From Legionella beliardensis (lineage in GTDB: Bacteria; Pseudomonadota; Gammaproteobacteria; Legionellales; Legionellaceae), in assembly GCF_900452395.1 (NCBI RefSeq), contig NZ_UGNV01000001.1:1327501-1391500 (forward strand): 64,000 bases of DNA. The letters run 5' to 3'. The translations under genes and the position numbers were made by a program. Positions 27,011-36,519 of this stretch are shown piece by piece. Every line of letters starts with the position of its first letter. The stretch's first letter is position 1. The notes under the pieces were generated by a model. The model was not told the DNA's origin, did no database searches, and saw only the letters and a list, made by a program, of their open reading frames with translations.

Positions 27011-27289
27011 ATGGAAGAGGATATAAGCCATAATTATTTCCCTATTGCTTATGATGTTGAAGCCGGTAAAACATATCATTGGTGTCGTTGTGGCAAAAGC
27101 AAGACAGAGCCTTTATGTGACCAACAAGATTGTGAGCTTGGCGTGGCTTATTATGCGCCTTATACTGATACGGTGTATTTTTGTGGTTGTAAGCAAACCA
27201 ACGATCCACCCTTTTGTGATGGGTCGCATGCTAAATTATTACTTAAATTAATTGATGAACGTAAGCAAAAGAAAGATAATCTTAAATAA
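27011..27289 (+). CDS. CDGSH-type iron-sulfur protein
   Basis: A 92-residue protein with two CDGSH-like motifs. The second is intact: C58, C60, C69, D70, G71, S72, H73. The first keeps C25, C27 and C36 but reads CDQQD, lacking the His ligand. The family binds redox-active 2Fe-2S clusters. It has no transport signal. The gene sits 53 nt after the thioredoxin/membrane gene and 32 nt before lipA, so the three may be co-transcribed. Confidence 0.85.
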   Translation: MEEDISHNYFPIAYDVEAGKTYHWCRCGKSKTEPLCDQQDCELGVAYYAPYTDTVYFCGCKQTNDPPFCDGSHAKLLLKLIDERKQKKDNLK

Positions 27290-27321
27290 GGCGAGGCATT
27301 TAATCTTGATAGGTGTTGGTA

Positions 27322-28305
27322 ATGAGTAAGTTAATTGATATCCCTGTTGTCATTGAGAGTGGTTATAAATACAAAACTCAACATGGTGTAACTGCTATTA
27401 AAGATGGCATTAAATCATGCTCTACCACTGTAGAAAGGCTACCTAAGCCAAAATGGTTAAGAATTGTTAACCAAACCACACCCGCGTATCATCAAGTCAA
27501 GGAGCAAGTTGTTAAACACCGCTTGGCTACTGTCTGTGAAGAAGCTAAATGCCCAAATATTGGTGAGTGTTGGTCACATGGTACTGCAACTATTATGCTT
27601 ATGGGTGCAGTATGTACGCGCGCTTGCCGCTTTTGTTCTGTAGATACAGGAAATCCGCATGGCTGGTTAGATAAAGCTGAGCCTGAAAATACGGCCAACA
27701 CCGTTGCCTTGATGAATTTGGATTATGTTGTTTTAACCTCCGTTAATCGTGACGATTTAGCTGACGGTGGTGCCAATCATTATGCAGAGACCATTCGAGC
27801 TATTAAAGCACGAAGCCCTGGTACAAAAGTCGAAGCACTTACGCCTGATTTTCAAGGCATCACCCAAGATATTGCTACGCTGCTTGATAGTGGGGTAGAT
27901 GTGTTTGCTCAAAATGTCGAGACAGTCGAGCGCTTAACTCATCCAGTACGAGATAATCGAGCTGGCTATTGGCAGACTTTAAATGTATTAAAATTTGCCA
28001 AACAGTATCGCCCCGATGTGTTAACTAAAACAAGCTTAATGCTGGGCCTAGGTGAGACGGATGATGAAATCATTAAAACGATGGATGATTTGCGCGCGCA
28101 AAATATAGATATTCTTACGCTCGGTCAATATTTACAACCTACCAAAAATCATCTGCCTGTTATGCGTTATGTAACGCCTGAAAAATTTATTGAATTTCGA
28201 GAAATTGGTTTAGCAAAAGGTTTTTTTGAGGTAGCTTCAGGCCCACTTGTACGCTCTAGTTATCGCGCTGACAAGGTATTTAAAAGAAATAATTTAGACT
28301 TGTGA
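27322..28305 (+). CDS. lipA: lipoyl synthase
   Basis: The ATG at 27322 is preferred to a GTG at 27313 because AGG at 27311 is correctly spaced; the protein is then 327 residues. The auxiliary cluster motif [12 protein letters not shown] (CX4CX5C), the radical-SAM CTRACRFC (CX3CX2C), and the RSSYRA cluster-ligand serine near the C-terminus are all present. LipA inserts two sulfurs into octanoyl groups on lipoyl domains, using its auxiliary 4Fe-4S cluster as sulfur source. The N-terminal 30 residues are a normal extension. lipB is not adjacent. Confidence 0.95.
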   Translation: MSKLIDIPVVIESGYKYKTQHGVTAIKDGIKSCSTTVERLPKPKWLRIVNQTTPAYHQVKEQVVKHRLATVCEEAKCPNIGECWSHGTATIMLMGAVCTRACRFCSVDTGNPHGWLDKAEPENTANTVALMNLDYVVLTSVNRDDLADGGANHYAETIRAIKARSPGTKVEALTPDFQGITQDIATLLDSGVDVFAQNVETVERLTHPVRDNRAGYWQTLNVLKFAKQYRPDVLTKTSLMLGLGETDDEIIKTMDDLRAQNIDILTLGQYLQPTKNHLPVMRYVTPEKFIEFREIGLAKGFFEVASGPLVRSSYRADKVFKRNNLDL

Positions 28306-28322
28306 GAGGATTCTAACTAAAT

Positions 28323-28387
28323 ACGTAGCCTGGGTGCAGGCCCATAGGGCCGGAACCCAGTTTTCACTTCATTCACCCAGGCTACGT
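28323..28387. repeat. GTAGCC composite palindromic repeat, copy A (component I)
   Basis: Perfect 14-bp arms acgtagcctgggtg (28323-28336) and cacccaggctacgt (28374-28387) enclose a core with ggcccatagggcc. Related copies are at 50604-50656 and 57733-57794. The core orientation here is opposite to that of the other two. Confidence 0.8.
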
Positions 28388-28410
28388 TTACTTAGTATGA
28401 AATAAATCAC

Positions 28411-28495
28411 AACCGAATTACCGCGGCGTGTCTGCGGTATCCAATGAAGTGGCACTGACGGGTATGGATAACGTGGTCAAGCCACGGTATTTCGG
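28411..28495. repeat. composite repeat component II, copy A
   Basis: Begins aaccgaattaccgcgg and ends near ttcgg, an outer inverted pair, with an inner taccgc/gcggta stem. The same component follows component I at 57823-57899. The remainder of this 312-nt gap holds a third inverted repeat at 28510-28588. Confidence 0.72.
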
Positions 28496-28509
28496 ACTGG
28501 GTTAGATAA

Positions 28510-28588
28510 AGCAAGTAGATGCTGTCTTAAAAAACAAAAAAACTTTTAATGAAATTTTGCTTGCTCTTAAAGATAGTATCTACTTGCT
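28510..28588. repeat. long inverted repeat between lipA and POT transporter
   Basis: agcaagtagatgctgtctt at 28510 pairs with the complement of agatagtatctacttgct ending 28588, with a few mismatches, across an A/T-rich loop. It may end transcription from either convergent gene. Confidence 0.5.
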
Positions 28589-28617
28589 AACTTGGCTTCT
28601 ACGCACTAAGTTACAAA

Positions 28618-30120
28618 TCAATTAACTTTAATATTTGCTTTTGTTAATTTTCTTTGCATAACATAGGCGCCAGCACTCATAAAAGCACCTAAGATTATTC
28701 CAATACAGCCTAACCAGAAATAATAATGAGTGTAAATAGGGAGTGTTTCAAGCGGCGAAGCAGTTATATCTGGCATAGCAACGATTTTTGCAAGCCTGCC
28801 AGAAATGGCGTGCGATAAGGAACAGGCCAAATACCAAACGCCCATAGCAAAAGCTAAATTTTCACTATCACAATAAAGGCCAATCATGCTAAGCCCAATT
28901 GCACTGACCCAAAGCTCAGCAAGGGTAATTAAAATATAAGTTAAGCCTATGTAGTTACCATTCACATAGCCCTGGTTTGCTGTGAGCGTAGCAAACACAA
29001 TAAGTAGTAGAGCTATGCCAGCGAGCAATGTACCCATAGCAAATTGGTAAGGAATGGTAAAGCGTGGAAAGCACCGATACAAACGCGGCAATTGCGAGCC
29101 TAATAGAATAATTAATAAAGGATTTAGCAGCTGATAATGTGCTGGTAAGACATCAAAACCTAATAACCTTAAATCCGAATTGTATTTCGCAAATAAAACC
29201 AGCGTACTATTCATTTGATTATAAATAATAAAAAATATAATCGCTTCTATAATTAAGATTAATGCAACAGCCTGCTTGAGGCGAGCTTGTGGCGCTAGGC
29301 GCAGCGTTTTAATAAAAAAAGCAAAAATACCTATTGCGCAACCTAAACCAATAATAATACTCGCTAAATAAACTTGAGAATAAGCGACTAAAGTAAAGCC
29401 ATAAATACTGACGATATAAATAGCTAATTGTAATTTGGTGCGCGCTGACATAGGCTGCCTATCATGCCCATAAATCACGTTATCATAAAGACGGTAGTGC
29501 TTAGCAAAGTTCAGAGCCGCCAAGGATTTGCCAATAAAGGCTACCGTTAAAATGGATAAAGGCCCATACGCGCTTTCCAAGAGCACAGGTGCAATAACAG
29601 TAGCTAATAATGCTCCAACATTGATTGCCATATAATAATAGGTCATGGCAGATTTGGCTTTAATCGCATCATCACTATAAATATGAGAAACAAGCCCAGA
29701 TGAGGTACCCATAAGCAAGGAGTTGGTGGCTGGTATAAGTGCGTAAGCTGCAATAAATAATTTATCGCCAAAGCTTGTTAACGTATAACCACTTAACATA
29801 ATTAATAAATAAGCTAAAGCAAGCATAATACTGCCTAGCAAGATAGAACGTCTAAGGCCAAGTAGTTGATCAGCGACGAAACCACCCAACACGGGCATCA
29901 GATAGCCTGTTGCTTGAGTAATGCCAATAAAGGCATATGCTTTTGTTTGGCTATAACCTAAGCCATGTTTTAAGAGGGGACGTGTTAAGAATAAAATTAA
30001 CACAGTATTTAAAGCATAAACAGAAAATTGGCTCCAAAAAGTAATCAGTACAATATTATTTGTTTGTCGTTGTTTTAAGTCAACCATAGGTAAGTAATTT
30101 TTGATCGCTTGATAAAGCAC
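28618..30120 (-). CDS. POT/PTR-type peptide transporter-like MFS protein
   Basis: A 500-residue, about 14-helix membrane protein. The GTG start at 30120 has GGGAGGGAAG directly before it, better supported than the ATG at 30087. The N-terminal block (FWSQFSVYALNTVLILFL, then GYLMPVLGGFVADQLLGLRRSIL) aligns with the proton-dependent oligopeptide transporter family. The usual first-helix FWERF motif reads FWSQF, so the conserved ExxER proton-coupling motif is missing. Substrate or coupling may therefore differ. The gene may be co-transcribed with the methyltransferase upstream (83 nt gap). Confidence 0.8.
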   Translation of the reverse strand: MLYQAIKNYLPMVDLKQRQTNNIVLITFWSQFSVYALNTVLILFLTRPLLKHGLGYSQTKAYAFIGITQATGYLMPVLGGFVADQLLGLRRSILLGSIMLALAYLLIMLSGYTLTSFGDKLFIAAYALIPATNSLLMGTSSGLVSHIYSDDAIKAKSAMTYYYMAINVGALLATVIAPVLLESAYGPLSILTVAFIGKSLAALNFAKHYRLYDNVIYGHDRQPMSARTKLQLAIYIVSIYGFTLVAYSQVYLASIIIGLGCAIGIFAFFIKTLRLAPQARLKQAVALILIIEAIIFFIIYNQMNSTLVLFAKYNSDLRLLGFDVLPAHYQLLNPLLIILLGSQLPRLYRCFPRFTIPYQFAMGTLLAGIALLLIVFATLTANQGYVNGNYIGLTYILITLAELWVSAIGLSMIGLYCDSENLAFAMGVWYLACSLSHAISGRLAKIVAMPDITASPLETLPIYTHYYFWLGCIGIILGAFMSAGAYVMQRKLTKANIKVN

Positions 30121-30203
30121 CTTCCCTCCCTAAATATTTTCTACTCAATGAGTAAACTATTTATACTGAAAATAACAAGCTCTTTACTGCTTTTGATCAA
30201 GTG

Positions 30204-31022
30204 TTACTTTTTTGCAAGGATAATGTCAATAATATGTGTATCATGATAAGGAAAAGTAAATACTCTATTAAATAAGCGTTTTAACCGTTCAAGAAGAAAT
30301 GTTTTTGGTAACATTCTCATAGAAACACTGTTTAAAAACCAAGTTCCTTCAATGCCGAAACGCGCTAATTCATCCGCATTATTTAAAATAATAGGTATAT
30401 ATAAACGTTGATGCTCCATCACTTGAAATTGATGATGATTAAATACCTGTAATAACTCATCAAGACCTGTTGAGACCGTCGTATTTTTAATCATGGCTTT
30501 ATAATAATGGCCCACGACGGTACTTACTAAGGTATCTTCAGCAATAAAATTAGCTAATTGTTGCTGAGCTATTGGAAAAGATTCGTATGTTGTTGTAATT
30601 AAAGAAAAATAACCATTTGACCGGGTTAACAAGTCAGCTTCACTAAATAAAGTATGGATAGGAATATAAGCATTAATAAAATGAGCAAGAACAAGATCTT
30701 GGCTATGATGGGGTAAATAACGACTGGCCTCGGTTGCACTTGCTTCAATGGTAGTCAGTGGCAGGGCTTTTCTAGCTGAGGCTAAGCGTTTACTGGAAAT
30801 ATCGATACCGGTAAATTCAGCATCGGGCATGTATTGCCTTAATTTTTCTAAAAATGCGCCATTGCCTACACCAAAATCAAGTACTTTATAACCTAAGCGC
30901 TGTCCTAAATGCGCTTTTCTAATTTGTTCAATTGCAACCTGATGACTATTACTGATCGATTTAAACATATCAGCAGTAGCATAGTGATCAGAGATGTTAT
31001 TGTATTTAGCCCTAAAAGGCAT
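30204..31022 (-). CDS. class I SAM-dependent methyltransferase
   Basis: A 272-residue cytoplasmic protein. Motif I VLDFGVGNGAFLEKL (SAM-binding glycine loop), the acidic end of strand 2 (FTGIDIS) and the post-motif LVLAHFINAYIP define a Rossmann-type methyltransferase. The C-terminal half is not diagnostic, and no substrate can be assigned. An AGGTGG site precedes the ATG at 31022. Confidence 0.82.
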   Translation of the reverse strand: MPFRAKYNNISDHYATADMFKSISNSHQVAIEQIRKAHLGQRLGYKVLDFGVGNGAFLEKLRQYMPDAEFTGIDISSKRLASARKALPLTTIEASATEASRYLPHHSQDLVLAHFINAYIPIHTLFSEADLLTRSNGYFSLITTTYESFPIAQQQLANFIAEDTLVSTVVGHYYKAMIKNTTVSTGLDELLQVFNHHQFQVMEHQRLYIPIILNNADELARFGIEGTWFLNSVSMRMLPKTFLLERLKRLFNRVFTFPYHDTHIIDIILAKK

Positions 31023-31198
31023 TCGCTATCCACCTTTTAAACATCAAACTAGTATATCTCGAATTTATTGAAATTTGCGACTGTTTGTTTCTTAAATTAT
31101 TTCTATTTAATGTAGCGCTTATACAGTTCGCTAGGTCACTTAGGATAAATTGTTGATAAGGATCGTTGATGACCGGGTTTTTAATATTAATAAAGAGA

Positions 31199-31237
31199 AG
31201 TTCAATATAAAATAGTGATTATTTTTTATATCGAACT
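31199..31237. repeat. inverted repeat upstream of O-antigen-ligase-like gene
   Basis: agttcaatataaaa (31199-31212) and ttttatatcgaact (31224-31237) pair with one mismatch, about 50 nt before the ATG. It may be a regulator site or a leader hairpin. Confidence 0.4.
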
Positions 31238-31287
31238 CATGTTAATTATATTACTATTTGTTATCTTTGTTTTTAAGGGTTTCTTGT

Positions 31288-32499
31288 ATGGCAATGCTTG
31301 AAATTACTTGGCCTAAATTCATAGTAAAAGACGCAGCTACGGTTTTGCTGGCTGCTTTGCTATTGGCCATTCCAATTAGTTCAAGCGGCAAAAGTATTTT
31401 TGCTAGCTTATCGTTAGTGGTTATCCTTTTATCTAGAGAGCATCGCACACAAATCAAAGAGATTTTAAGCCGTAGTTGGTGTAAGGCCATATTGTCTCTT
31501 GTTGTATTTGCTTTAATTGCTTGCTTATGGACTCCGGCCAACATGCAAATCATGGTATTTGTTTTGGAAAAATACAGTAAGCTTCTTTACTTGCCAATTT
31601 TTTTGGTTGGTTTCCGTAATGAAAGGGCCCGTTATTTAGGGGTGCATGCCTTTTTAATCGCTATGTTTATTACAGCCTGCTTATCGATAGGAAAAGAGTT
31701 TAATCTTCTAACCACATCCCATGCTTATGCCGATCACGTTTTCCGTAATCATATTATGACCAGCATGATGATGGCTTTTGCAGCGTATCTCGCGAGTTTT
31801 TTATTTTTCAAGCACAAAGGTTATATGCGCTTTGTATATGGTAGCTTAGTTGCTCTGTATAGTTATCAGGTTTTATTTATTAATACCGCGCGCATAGGTT
31901 ACATTATCTATATTGCATTATTGATTACTTTACTAGCTCAGGTGCTAAATAAACGCCAAGCGCTACTAGGTCTATTATCTGTGGCCTTTTTTTGTTCTAT
32001 TTGTTACCAGTTAACGCCTACAGTACAAGAAAGGATGACATCGCTATATAGTAATGTCTTACATTATCAGCAGGATAAAAATACGTCTGTTGGTTTTCGT
32101 TTGCAATTTCATAGCTATGCAAAAGAATTATTTAAACGCCACCCCTTAATGGGCGGGGGAACAGGGAGCTTTATTTATTATTTTGAAAAAGAAGATCCGG
32201 TACCTGCTTGGGGAGCTAGATATAATGGTTATAAACTAGGCCATAAGCTATTAGAGCCTCACAGTCAATATTGGTTAACTGCTGCAGAGCTTGGATTAAT
32301 TGGGCTAATTATTTTTGCTGTATTGTTCTTAAACTTATTTAAGGAAGTAATGCAATTAAGAGTATGGCGCTTTCCAGCGATTGCATTGCTAATTTTAATT
32401 GCAATTGGTAATTTCTCTGATTCCTTGTTGTTTTATTCAGGATCTGGTTACTTTTTTATCGTATTTATGGCTTTATTTTTAAGTGAAAGGCAAAGATAG
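31288..32499 (+). CDS. O-antigen ligase/polymerase (WaaL-like) membrane protein
   Basis: The ATG at 31288 (AAGGG at 31275-31279) is favoured over a TTG at 31258; this yields 403 residues. About ten to twelve hydrophobic helices surround a large periplasmic loop containing GFRLQFHSYAKELFKRHPLMGGGTGSF and PHSQYWLTAAELGLIGL. This GxR...hPlxG(x)G...HN/S-x-Y order is the Wzy/WaaL family signature. WaaL transfers O-antigen from undecaprenyl diphosphate to lipid A-core in the periplasm. Whether it is ligase or polymerase cannot be decided. It stands apart from sugar-transferase genes. Confidence 0.82.
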   Translation: MAMLEITWPKFIVKDAATVLLAALLLAIPISSSGKSIFASLSLVVILLSREHRTQIKEILSRSWCKAILSLVVFALIACLWTPANMQIMVFVLEKYSKLLYLPIFLVGFRNERARYLGVHAFLIAMFITACLSIGKEFNLLTTSHAYADHVFRNHIMTSMMMAFAAYLASFLFFKHKGYMRFVYGSLVALYSYQVLFINTARIGYIIYIALLITLLAQVLNKRQALLGLLSVAFFCSICYQLTPTVQERMTSLYSNVLHYQQDKNTSVGFRLQFHSYAKELFKRHPLMGGGTGSFIYYFEKEDPVPAWGARYNGYKLGHKLLEPHSQYWLTAAELGLIGLIIFAVLFLNLFKEVMQLRVWRFPAIALLILIAIGNFSDSLLFYSGSGYFFIVFMALFLSERQR

Positions 32500-32595
32500 A
32501 ATAAATTTTTTGCTTAGCTCTTACTCTCATTGGACGGTTTTAGCCTAATTTAGATACGCTTGCGAAAATGGGCTTAATCATTTTCGCAAAGATTT

Positions 32596-34083
32596 TTAGG
32601 TTGTCTCAACCTGTTTTATTGATTTGCAATTATATTGGCGCTTTGCCCGTTCAACACCTGGTTGGTCAAAAGGATTGATATCCCAAATGACACTTTGTGT
32701 AAATATTTTATGCTCGTAAAGGGCAATGAGTTGGCCAATATTAAATGGTGAGAAAGACGAAAGGCTAATATGATTTAAAGGTATATTACCTGGAATATAA
32801 TTATTACGATCTGCCTCATCGTGTATACCATAGGCTAATACTTTCATTTTAGCCTGGCAAAAATAGTTAATCATTTCCTCGCGTGACGAGTCAAGACTAA
32901 TAAAATCACCTGTAACCCGATGCGTGCCCTGACATAGTAATTGAAAATAGCTATGTTGCGCTTGATTGCCAAGCCCGCCCCAAACAATCGGGCCAGTCGC
33001 ATAATTAATAGGTTGCCCTTGATTATTTACGGATTTGCCATTGCTTTCCATATCTAATTGTTGAACATAAGGTATAAAGTATTCCAGTTGTCTAGCGTAA
33101 GCTAAAATAAGATGGGTATTGATATGTAGGAAATTATTATTCCATATACCCATTAAAGCTAATAATATAGGTAGATTGTTAAAAATTTCTGTGTTCTGAA
33201 AGTGTTTATCCATGCTATGAGCACCCGCGAGCAATTCGATAAAACATTCATAACCAACCGCAACAACGGTAATGAAATTAATGGCTGAGCAAATAGAAAA
33301 GCGACCACCTATCCAATCCCAAAGACGCAAGATCTTTTGAAATCCTAATTCTTTGGCTTTAATTGCATTAGCAGTGACAGCAATAAAATGTTTTTCATCA
33401 AACGTTTTAAATTCACCCCACAATTTTATCTTATTTAAAGTATGTAACGTTTCTGGGGTCGTGAATGATTTTGAAGAAATGATAAAAAGCGTCGTTTCCG
33501 GTTTTAGTTCGTTTAAAACACTTTTAGTGCTATACGGATCAACGTCCGGAATAAAATGATATTTTAGCTTTTTTAAAGTCCATTCCTTAAGGGCATTAAT
33601 ACAGAATCTAGGGCCTAAATCAGAGCCACCAATACCAACATTGACAATATCTGTAATAGGTTTTCCTGTAGAGCCAAGCCACTTACCTTGACGAATTTGA
33701 TTTGATAAACAACGCATTTCTTCACGTGTGGCTATAATATCGTTCATCACATTATAACCATCCACTAATATGGGTTGGTTATTGGGTTGCCTTAGCGCCG
33801 TATGCAGTGCTGGTCTTTTTTCACTTTGGTTAATTTTATCGCCACTAAGTAATGATTCGATCTTTTCAAAAATATTCTTTTCATTTGCAAGATTAAATAG
33901 TAATTCAAGGGTTGTGTCATCGACCTGTTGATGTGTAAAATCAATAGTAAGCTCAGGTATAGTGATGTATAAATTTTTATTTCTTGCAGAACTTCTATTT
34001 AAATCACTAAGACTTCTAGCGTTTGTTTTTTGTGCATGCTCTTGTAATGCACGCCAAGAATTAAGTTCAGTTAAATGTTTCAT
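32596..34083 (-). CDS. pgi: glucose-6-phosphate isomerase
   Basis: A 495-residue enzyme, shorter than E. coli Pgi (549). It has the family signatures VNVGIGGSDLGPRFC, FIISSKSFTTPETL, WDWIGGRFSICSAI (catalytic region) and GQAQHSYFQLL-type sequence (here GNQAQHSYFQL), with the C-terminal FDQPGVERAK. It interconverts glucose-6-P and fructose-6-P. An AGGAA site precedes the ATG at 34083. It is divergent from csrA. Its product links to zwf at the other end of the window. Confidence 0.95.
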   Translation of the reverse strand: MKHLTELNSWRALQEHAQKTNARSLSDLNRSSARNKNLYITIPELTIDFTHQQVDDTTLELLFNLANEKNIFEKIESLLSGDKINQSEKRPALHTALRQPNNQPILVDGYNVMNDIIATREEMRCLSNQIRQGKWLGSTGKPITDIVNVGIGGSDLGPRFCINALKEWTLKKLKYHFIPDVDPYSTKSVLNELKPETTLFIISSKSFTTPETLHTLNKIKLWGEFKTFDEKHFIAVTANAIKAKELGFQKILRLWDWIGGRFSICSAINFITVVAVGYECFIELLAGAHSMDKHFQNTEIFNNLPILLALMGIWNNNFLHINTHLILAYARQLEYFIPYVQQLDMESNGKSVNNQGQPINYATGPIVWGGLGNQAQHSYFQLLCQGTHRVTGDFISLDSSREEMINYFCQAKMKVLAYGIHDEADRNNYIPGNIPLNHISLSSFSPFNIGQLIALYEHKIFTQSVIWDINPFDQPGVERAKRQYNCKSIKQVETT

Positions 34084-34209
34084 GCTAAGTTAATTCCTTT
34101 TATTACAGGTGTAATCATTAATTTGGCCGTAGTTAGAGAATTTACATAAGCTGTTACTTTAAATGAAAAAGTATAATTTATCTATTTTCGGTTAAATAAA
34201 AAATCATTA

Positions 34210-34232
34210 TTTCTTAATATTCTGTTAAGAAA
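34210..34232. promoter_or_regulatory. inverted repeat in pgi-csrA intergenic region
   Basis: tttcttaa-tattctg-ttaagaaa, perfect 8-base arms. It sits between divergent genes, and a second A/T-rich palindrome (caaacaat...attgtttg) follows near 34252-34274. It may be a protein-binding site. Confidence 0.4.
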
Positions 34233-34353
34233 CATTGTGTAAAATTACAATCAAACAATTAAAATTGATTGTTTGTTGTTCAAACTGCAGTTATTCTGTG
34301 CGCCATGGATGTTTCTATGGAAAAATAATAGCTGCAATTAAGGGAGATTAGTC

Positions 34354-34548
34354 ATGTTGATTTTGACTCGGCGTATTGGTGAAACGTTAATTATTGGTGA
34401 TGATGTTAATATCACCGTGTTAGGTGTAAAAGGAAATCAGGTGCGTTTAGGTATTAATGCGCCTAAGGATGTATCTGTTCATCGTGAAGAGATTTATTTG
34501 CGCATTCAGCAAGAAAAAGAATCTTCAGATAACGAAGAAGCAGTATAA
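34354..34548 (+). CDS. csrA: carbon storage regulator
   Basis: A 64-residue protein with the standard CsrA sequence: [32 protein letters not shown] and VHREEIY, including the RNA-contacting L4 and R44 region. It is an RNA-binding dimer that blocks or activates translation at GGA sites, and in Legionella controls the replicative-to-transmissive switch. Its own ribosome site (AAGGGAGA at 34340) contains GGA, which would allow autoregulation; this is inference. It lies alone between pgi and birA. Confidence 0.97.
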   Translation: MLILTRRIGETLIIGDDVNITVLGVKGNQVRLGINAPKDVSVHREEIYLRIQQEKESSDNEEAV

Positions 34549-34634
34549 ACTGATTTTCCTCGCAGTCATCCAGTCCCCGAGTAAAATAGCTTAGCTTGGG
34601 GCAAACACCTTTCTTATCACTTCATTGCAATTCT

Positions 34635-35615
34635 TTAACTCTGTTTTTTTAAGCTTGTATCGCCTGATGAAAGGTAATGATAATTACCATGCTCATCTTT
34701 TAGACATAATTGCCCTTGCTCATTTACCCCACAAGCATACCCACTTAATGAGGTATTAGCTTGAAAAACTTCAATTTGACGGCCATTTAAATAATCAACT
34801 TGCTGCCAATGGTTTTGAAAAGATTTAAAGCCCTGTGCTAAAAATTGTTTTAGATGAGAATCTAGGGTGTAGATTAATGTCGCAATTAATTGATTGCGGT
34901 CAAAAAATTGACCTGTTATTTCCCTTAAAGAACACCAAGGTGTTTCAGCTTTATCATTTGAGGTATTAACATTAATACCAATACCAATAATAATTTGCAC
35001 ACAACCATTTGTTTCAGCCAAAATTTCAATTAAAACGCCAGCAAGTTTTCTGTGTTGCCATAGTAAATCATTGGGCCATTTCAATTGGATACCGTGTTGA
35101 ATGTCAAGTTGTTGTAAACTAGTGAGAATGGCAAGACTTACAATTAAACTTAAGCCAGACAGTTGGGAAAGACAACAAGTTAATTGCCAACGACCTGAAA
35201 AGTAAATATTTTCGCCAAAAGGCGAGTGCCATTTACGTCCAAAACGGCCTCGGCCTTTAGTTTGTGCCTCTGAACAACAAATGGTAGTCGTTCGACTAAT
35301 CGGTAAATCTTTGAGGAAGCGATTAGTCGAGTCAATGGTGGCAAATAAATTAAAGTTAATTTCGTTTTGATAATTTAATTCACTAAGATAATGACGTATT
35401 GCCGTCTCATTTAAAGCAATAAAAGGCTTATCTAATTGATAACCTTGGCCAGTATTACGTTTAATTGGTAAACCTAATTCAGTTAATTGGTTTATTTGCT
35501 TCCAAATAGCAGTCCTTGATACACCTAACTGTTGTGCAATAGTATGACCACTTTGACATGTCTCATCGCCAAGAAAATTAAGTAATTGCAATTGGATTGG
35601 CGTAAACTGCTTCAT
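34635..35615 (-). CDS. birA: bifunctional biotin ligase/biotin operon repressor
   Basis: A 326-residue protein. Residues 1-65 form a winged helix-turn-helix (SGHTIAQQLGVSRTAIWKQIN). The catalytic domain has KGRGRFGRKWHSPFGENIYFS (GRGRxGRxW biotinyl-AMP loop) and LKWPNDLLW with the KLAGVLIE strand. The C-terminal SH3-like domain follows. It attaches biotin to AccB, and the DNA-binding domain implies repression of biotin genes. The AccA carboxyltransferase subunit, which works with AccB, is encoded 0.9 kb away. Confidence 0.95.
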   Translation of the reverse strand: MKQFTPIQLQLLNFLGDETCQSGHTIAQQLGVSRTAIWKQINQLTELGLPIKRNTGQGYQLDKPFIALNETAIRHYLSELNYQNEINFNLFATIDSTNRFLKDLPISRTTTICCSEAQTKGRGRFGRKWHSPFGENIYFSGRWQLTCCLSQLSGLSLIVSLAILTSLQQLDIQHGIQLKWPNDLLWQHRKLAGVLIEILAETNGCVQIIIGIGINVNTSNDKAETPWCSLREITGQFFDRNQLIATLIYTLDSHLKQFLAQGFKSFQNHWQQVDYLNGRQIEVFQANTSLSGYACGVNEQGQLCLKDEHGNYHYLSSGDTSLKKQS

Positions 35616-35719
35616 AATGTCATTAAGCTTAAGTAATTTGGTAAGTAGTTTAGCATCGCTTTTTTAATTACCAACAGCCGGCAAGATAAATATTTCGCCA
35701 GCAGGCAAATAACCGATAA

Positions 35720-36445
35720 TTATAAGGTGTAATTATCGGAAAGTATTATTTGGCGAATCGTTTGAATTTCAGGATTGAAGCATAAAGCGGCAGAACAGCT
35801 TATAGTTGGCATAAATGAGATGATAGCTAAGGTGCTTTGGTGAATTTGATCAAATACCAGTTCTTTAGCAGCTGGCATAGCTTTTACTGAAAATTGTTCA
35901 GTTGGATAGCTAAGGCCCATGCCACACGCTTTAATAAATGCTTCTTTTTGTGACCAAATATTAAAAAAAGCTATCGCTCTCAGGGCAGGCGGTAGCTGGC
36001 TTAGCTCCTTTCTTTCCTGCTCTGAAAATAGATGTTTGGCAATACCTTGATAAGGCCTAGCAGAGAAAAATTCTAAATCAATGCCTAGAGACGATCGCTG
36101 ACCTATAGCAAGTAGGGCTAAATCACTGGAATGGCTTAGATTAAATTCCAACTGCATGCTGTTAATGACAGAAGGTTTACCATATTGATTATAGGTAAAC
36201 TTAAGCGTTGCAGGGGATATCTGTAAATAAGAGCTTAGGATGGTACGTAATATGCTACGAGCGACTGTAAACCGACGTTTATGACGTTTAAAATAAAAAC
36301 GGTCAGCGCGCGCTAATTCGTCTTTATCTAAAATACTTAATGCGTTTGGTGGCAATACCTTTAATGGAAACTGCCAAACATCAATACGATCAGCGGCAAG
36401 TTGGCAATCATAATGAGACATGGGTTGAAATAAAGAGGCGTTCAT
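35720..36445 (-). CDS. 4'-phosphopantetheinyl transferase (Sfp type)
   Basis: A 241-residue cytoplasmic enzyme. The family blocks are LEFNLSHSSDLALLAIG, LGIDLEFF (metal-binding Asp and Glu) and FFNIWSQKEAFIKACGMGL (WxxKEAxxK). It transfers the phosphopantetheine arm of CoA to a serine of carrier proteins. The size matches the Sfp/AcpT-like group used for polyketide or peptide synthetases rather than the short AcpS. No carrier-protein gene is adjacent. It is divergent from accA. Confidence 0.92.
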   Translation of the reverse strand: MNASLFQPMSHYDCQLAADRIDVWQFPLKVLPPNALSILDKDELARADRFYFKRHKRRFTVARSILRTILSSYLQISPATLKFTYNQYGKPSVINSMQLEFNLSHSSDLALLAIGQRSSLGIDLEFFSARPYQGIAKHLFSEQERKELSQLPPALRAIAFFNIWSQKEAFIKACGMGLSYPTEQFSVKAMPAAKELVFDQIHQSTLAIISFMPTISCSAALCFNPEIQTIRQIILSDNYTL

Positions 36446-36519
36446 TATTGCAAGGGTAGCATCAAAAGACAGTTACGGTTATCATAGCGCATGAGAATTA
36501 ATTCGCCAACGAGTAATAA

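Noticed and set aside
27313-27321. GTG start for lipA
   Set aside because: The ATG at 27322 has the properly placed AGG, and the extra three residues are not conserved in the family.
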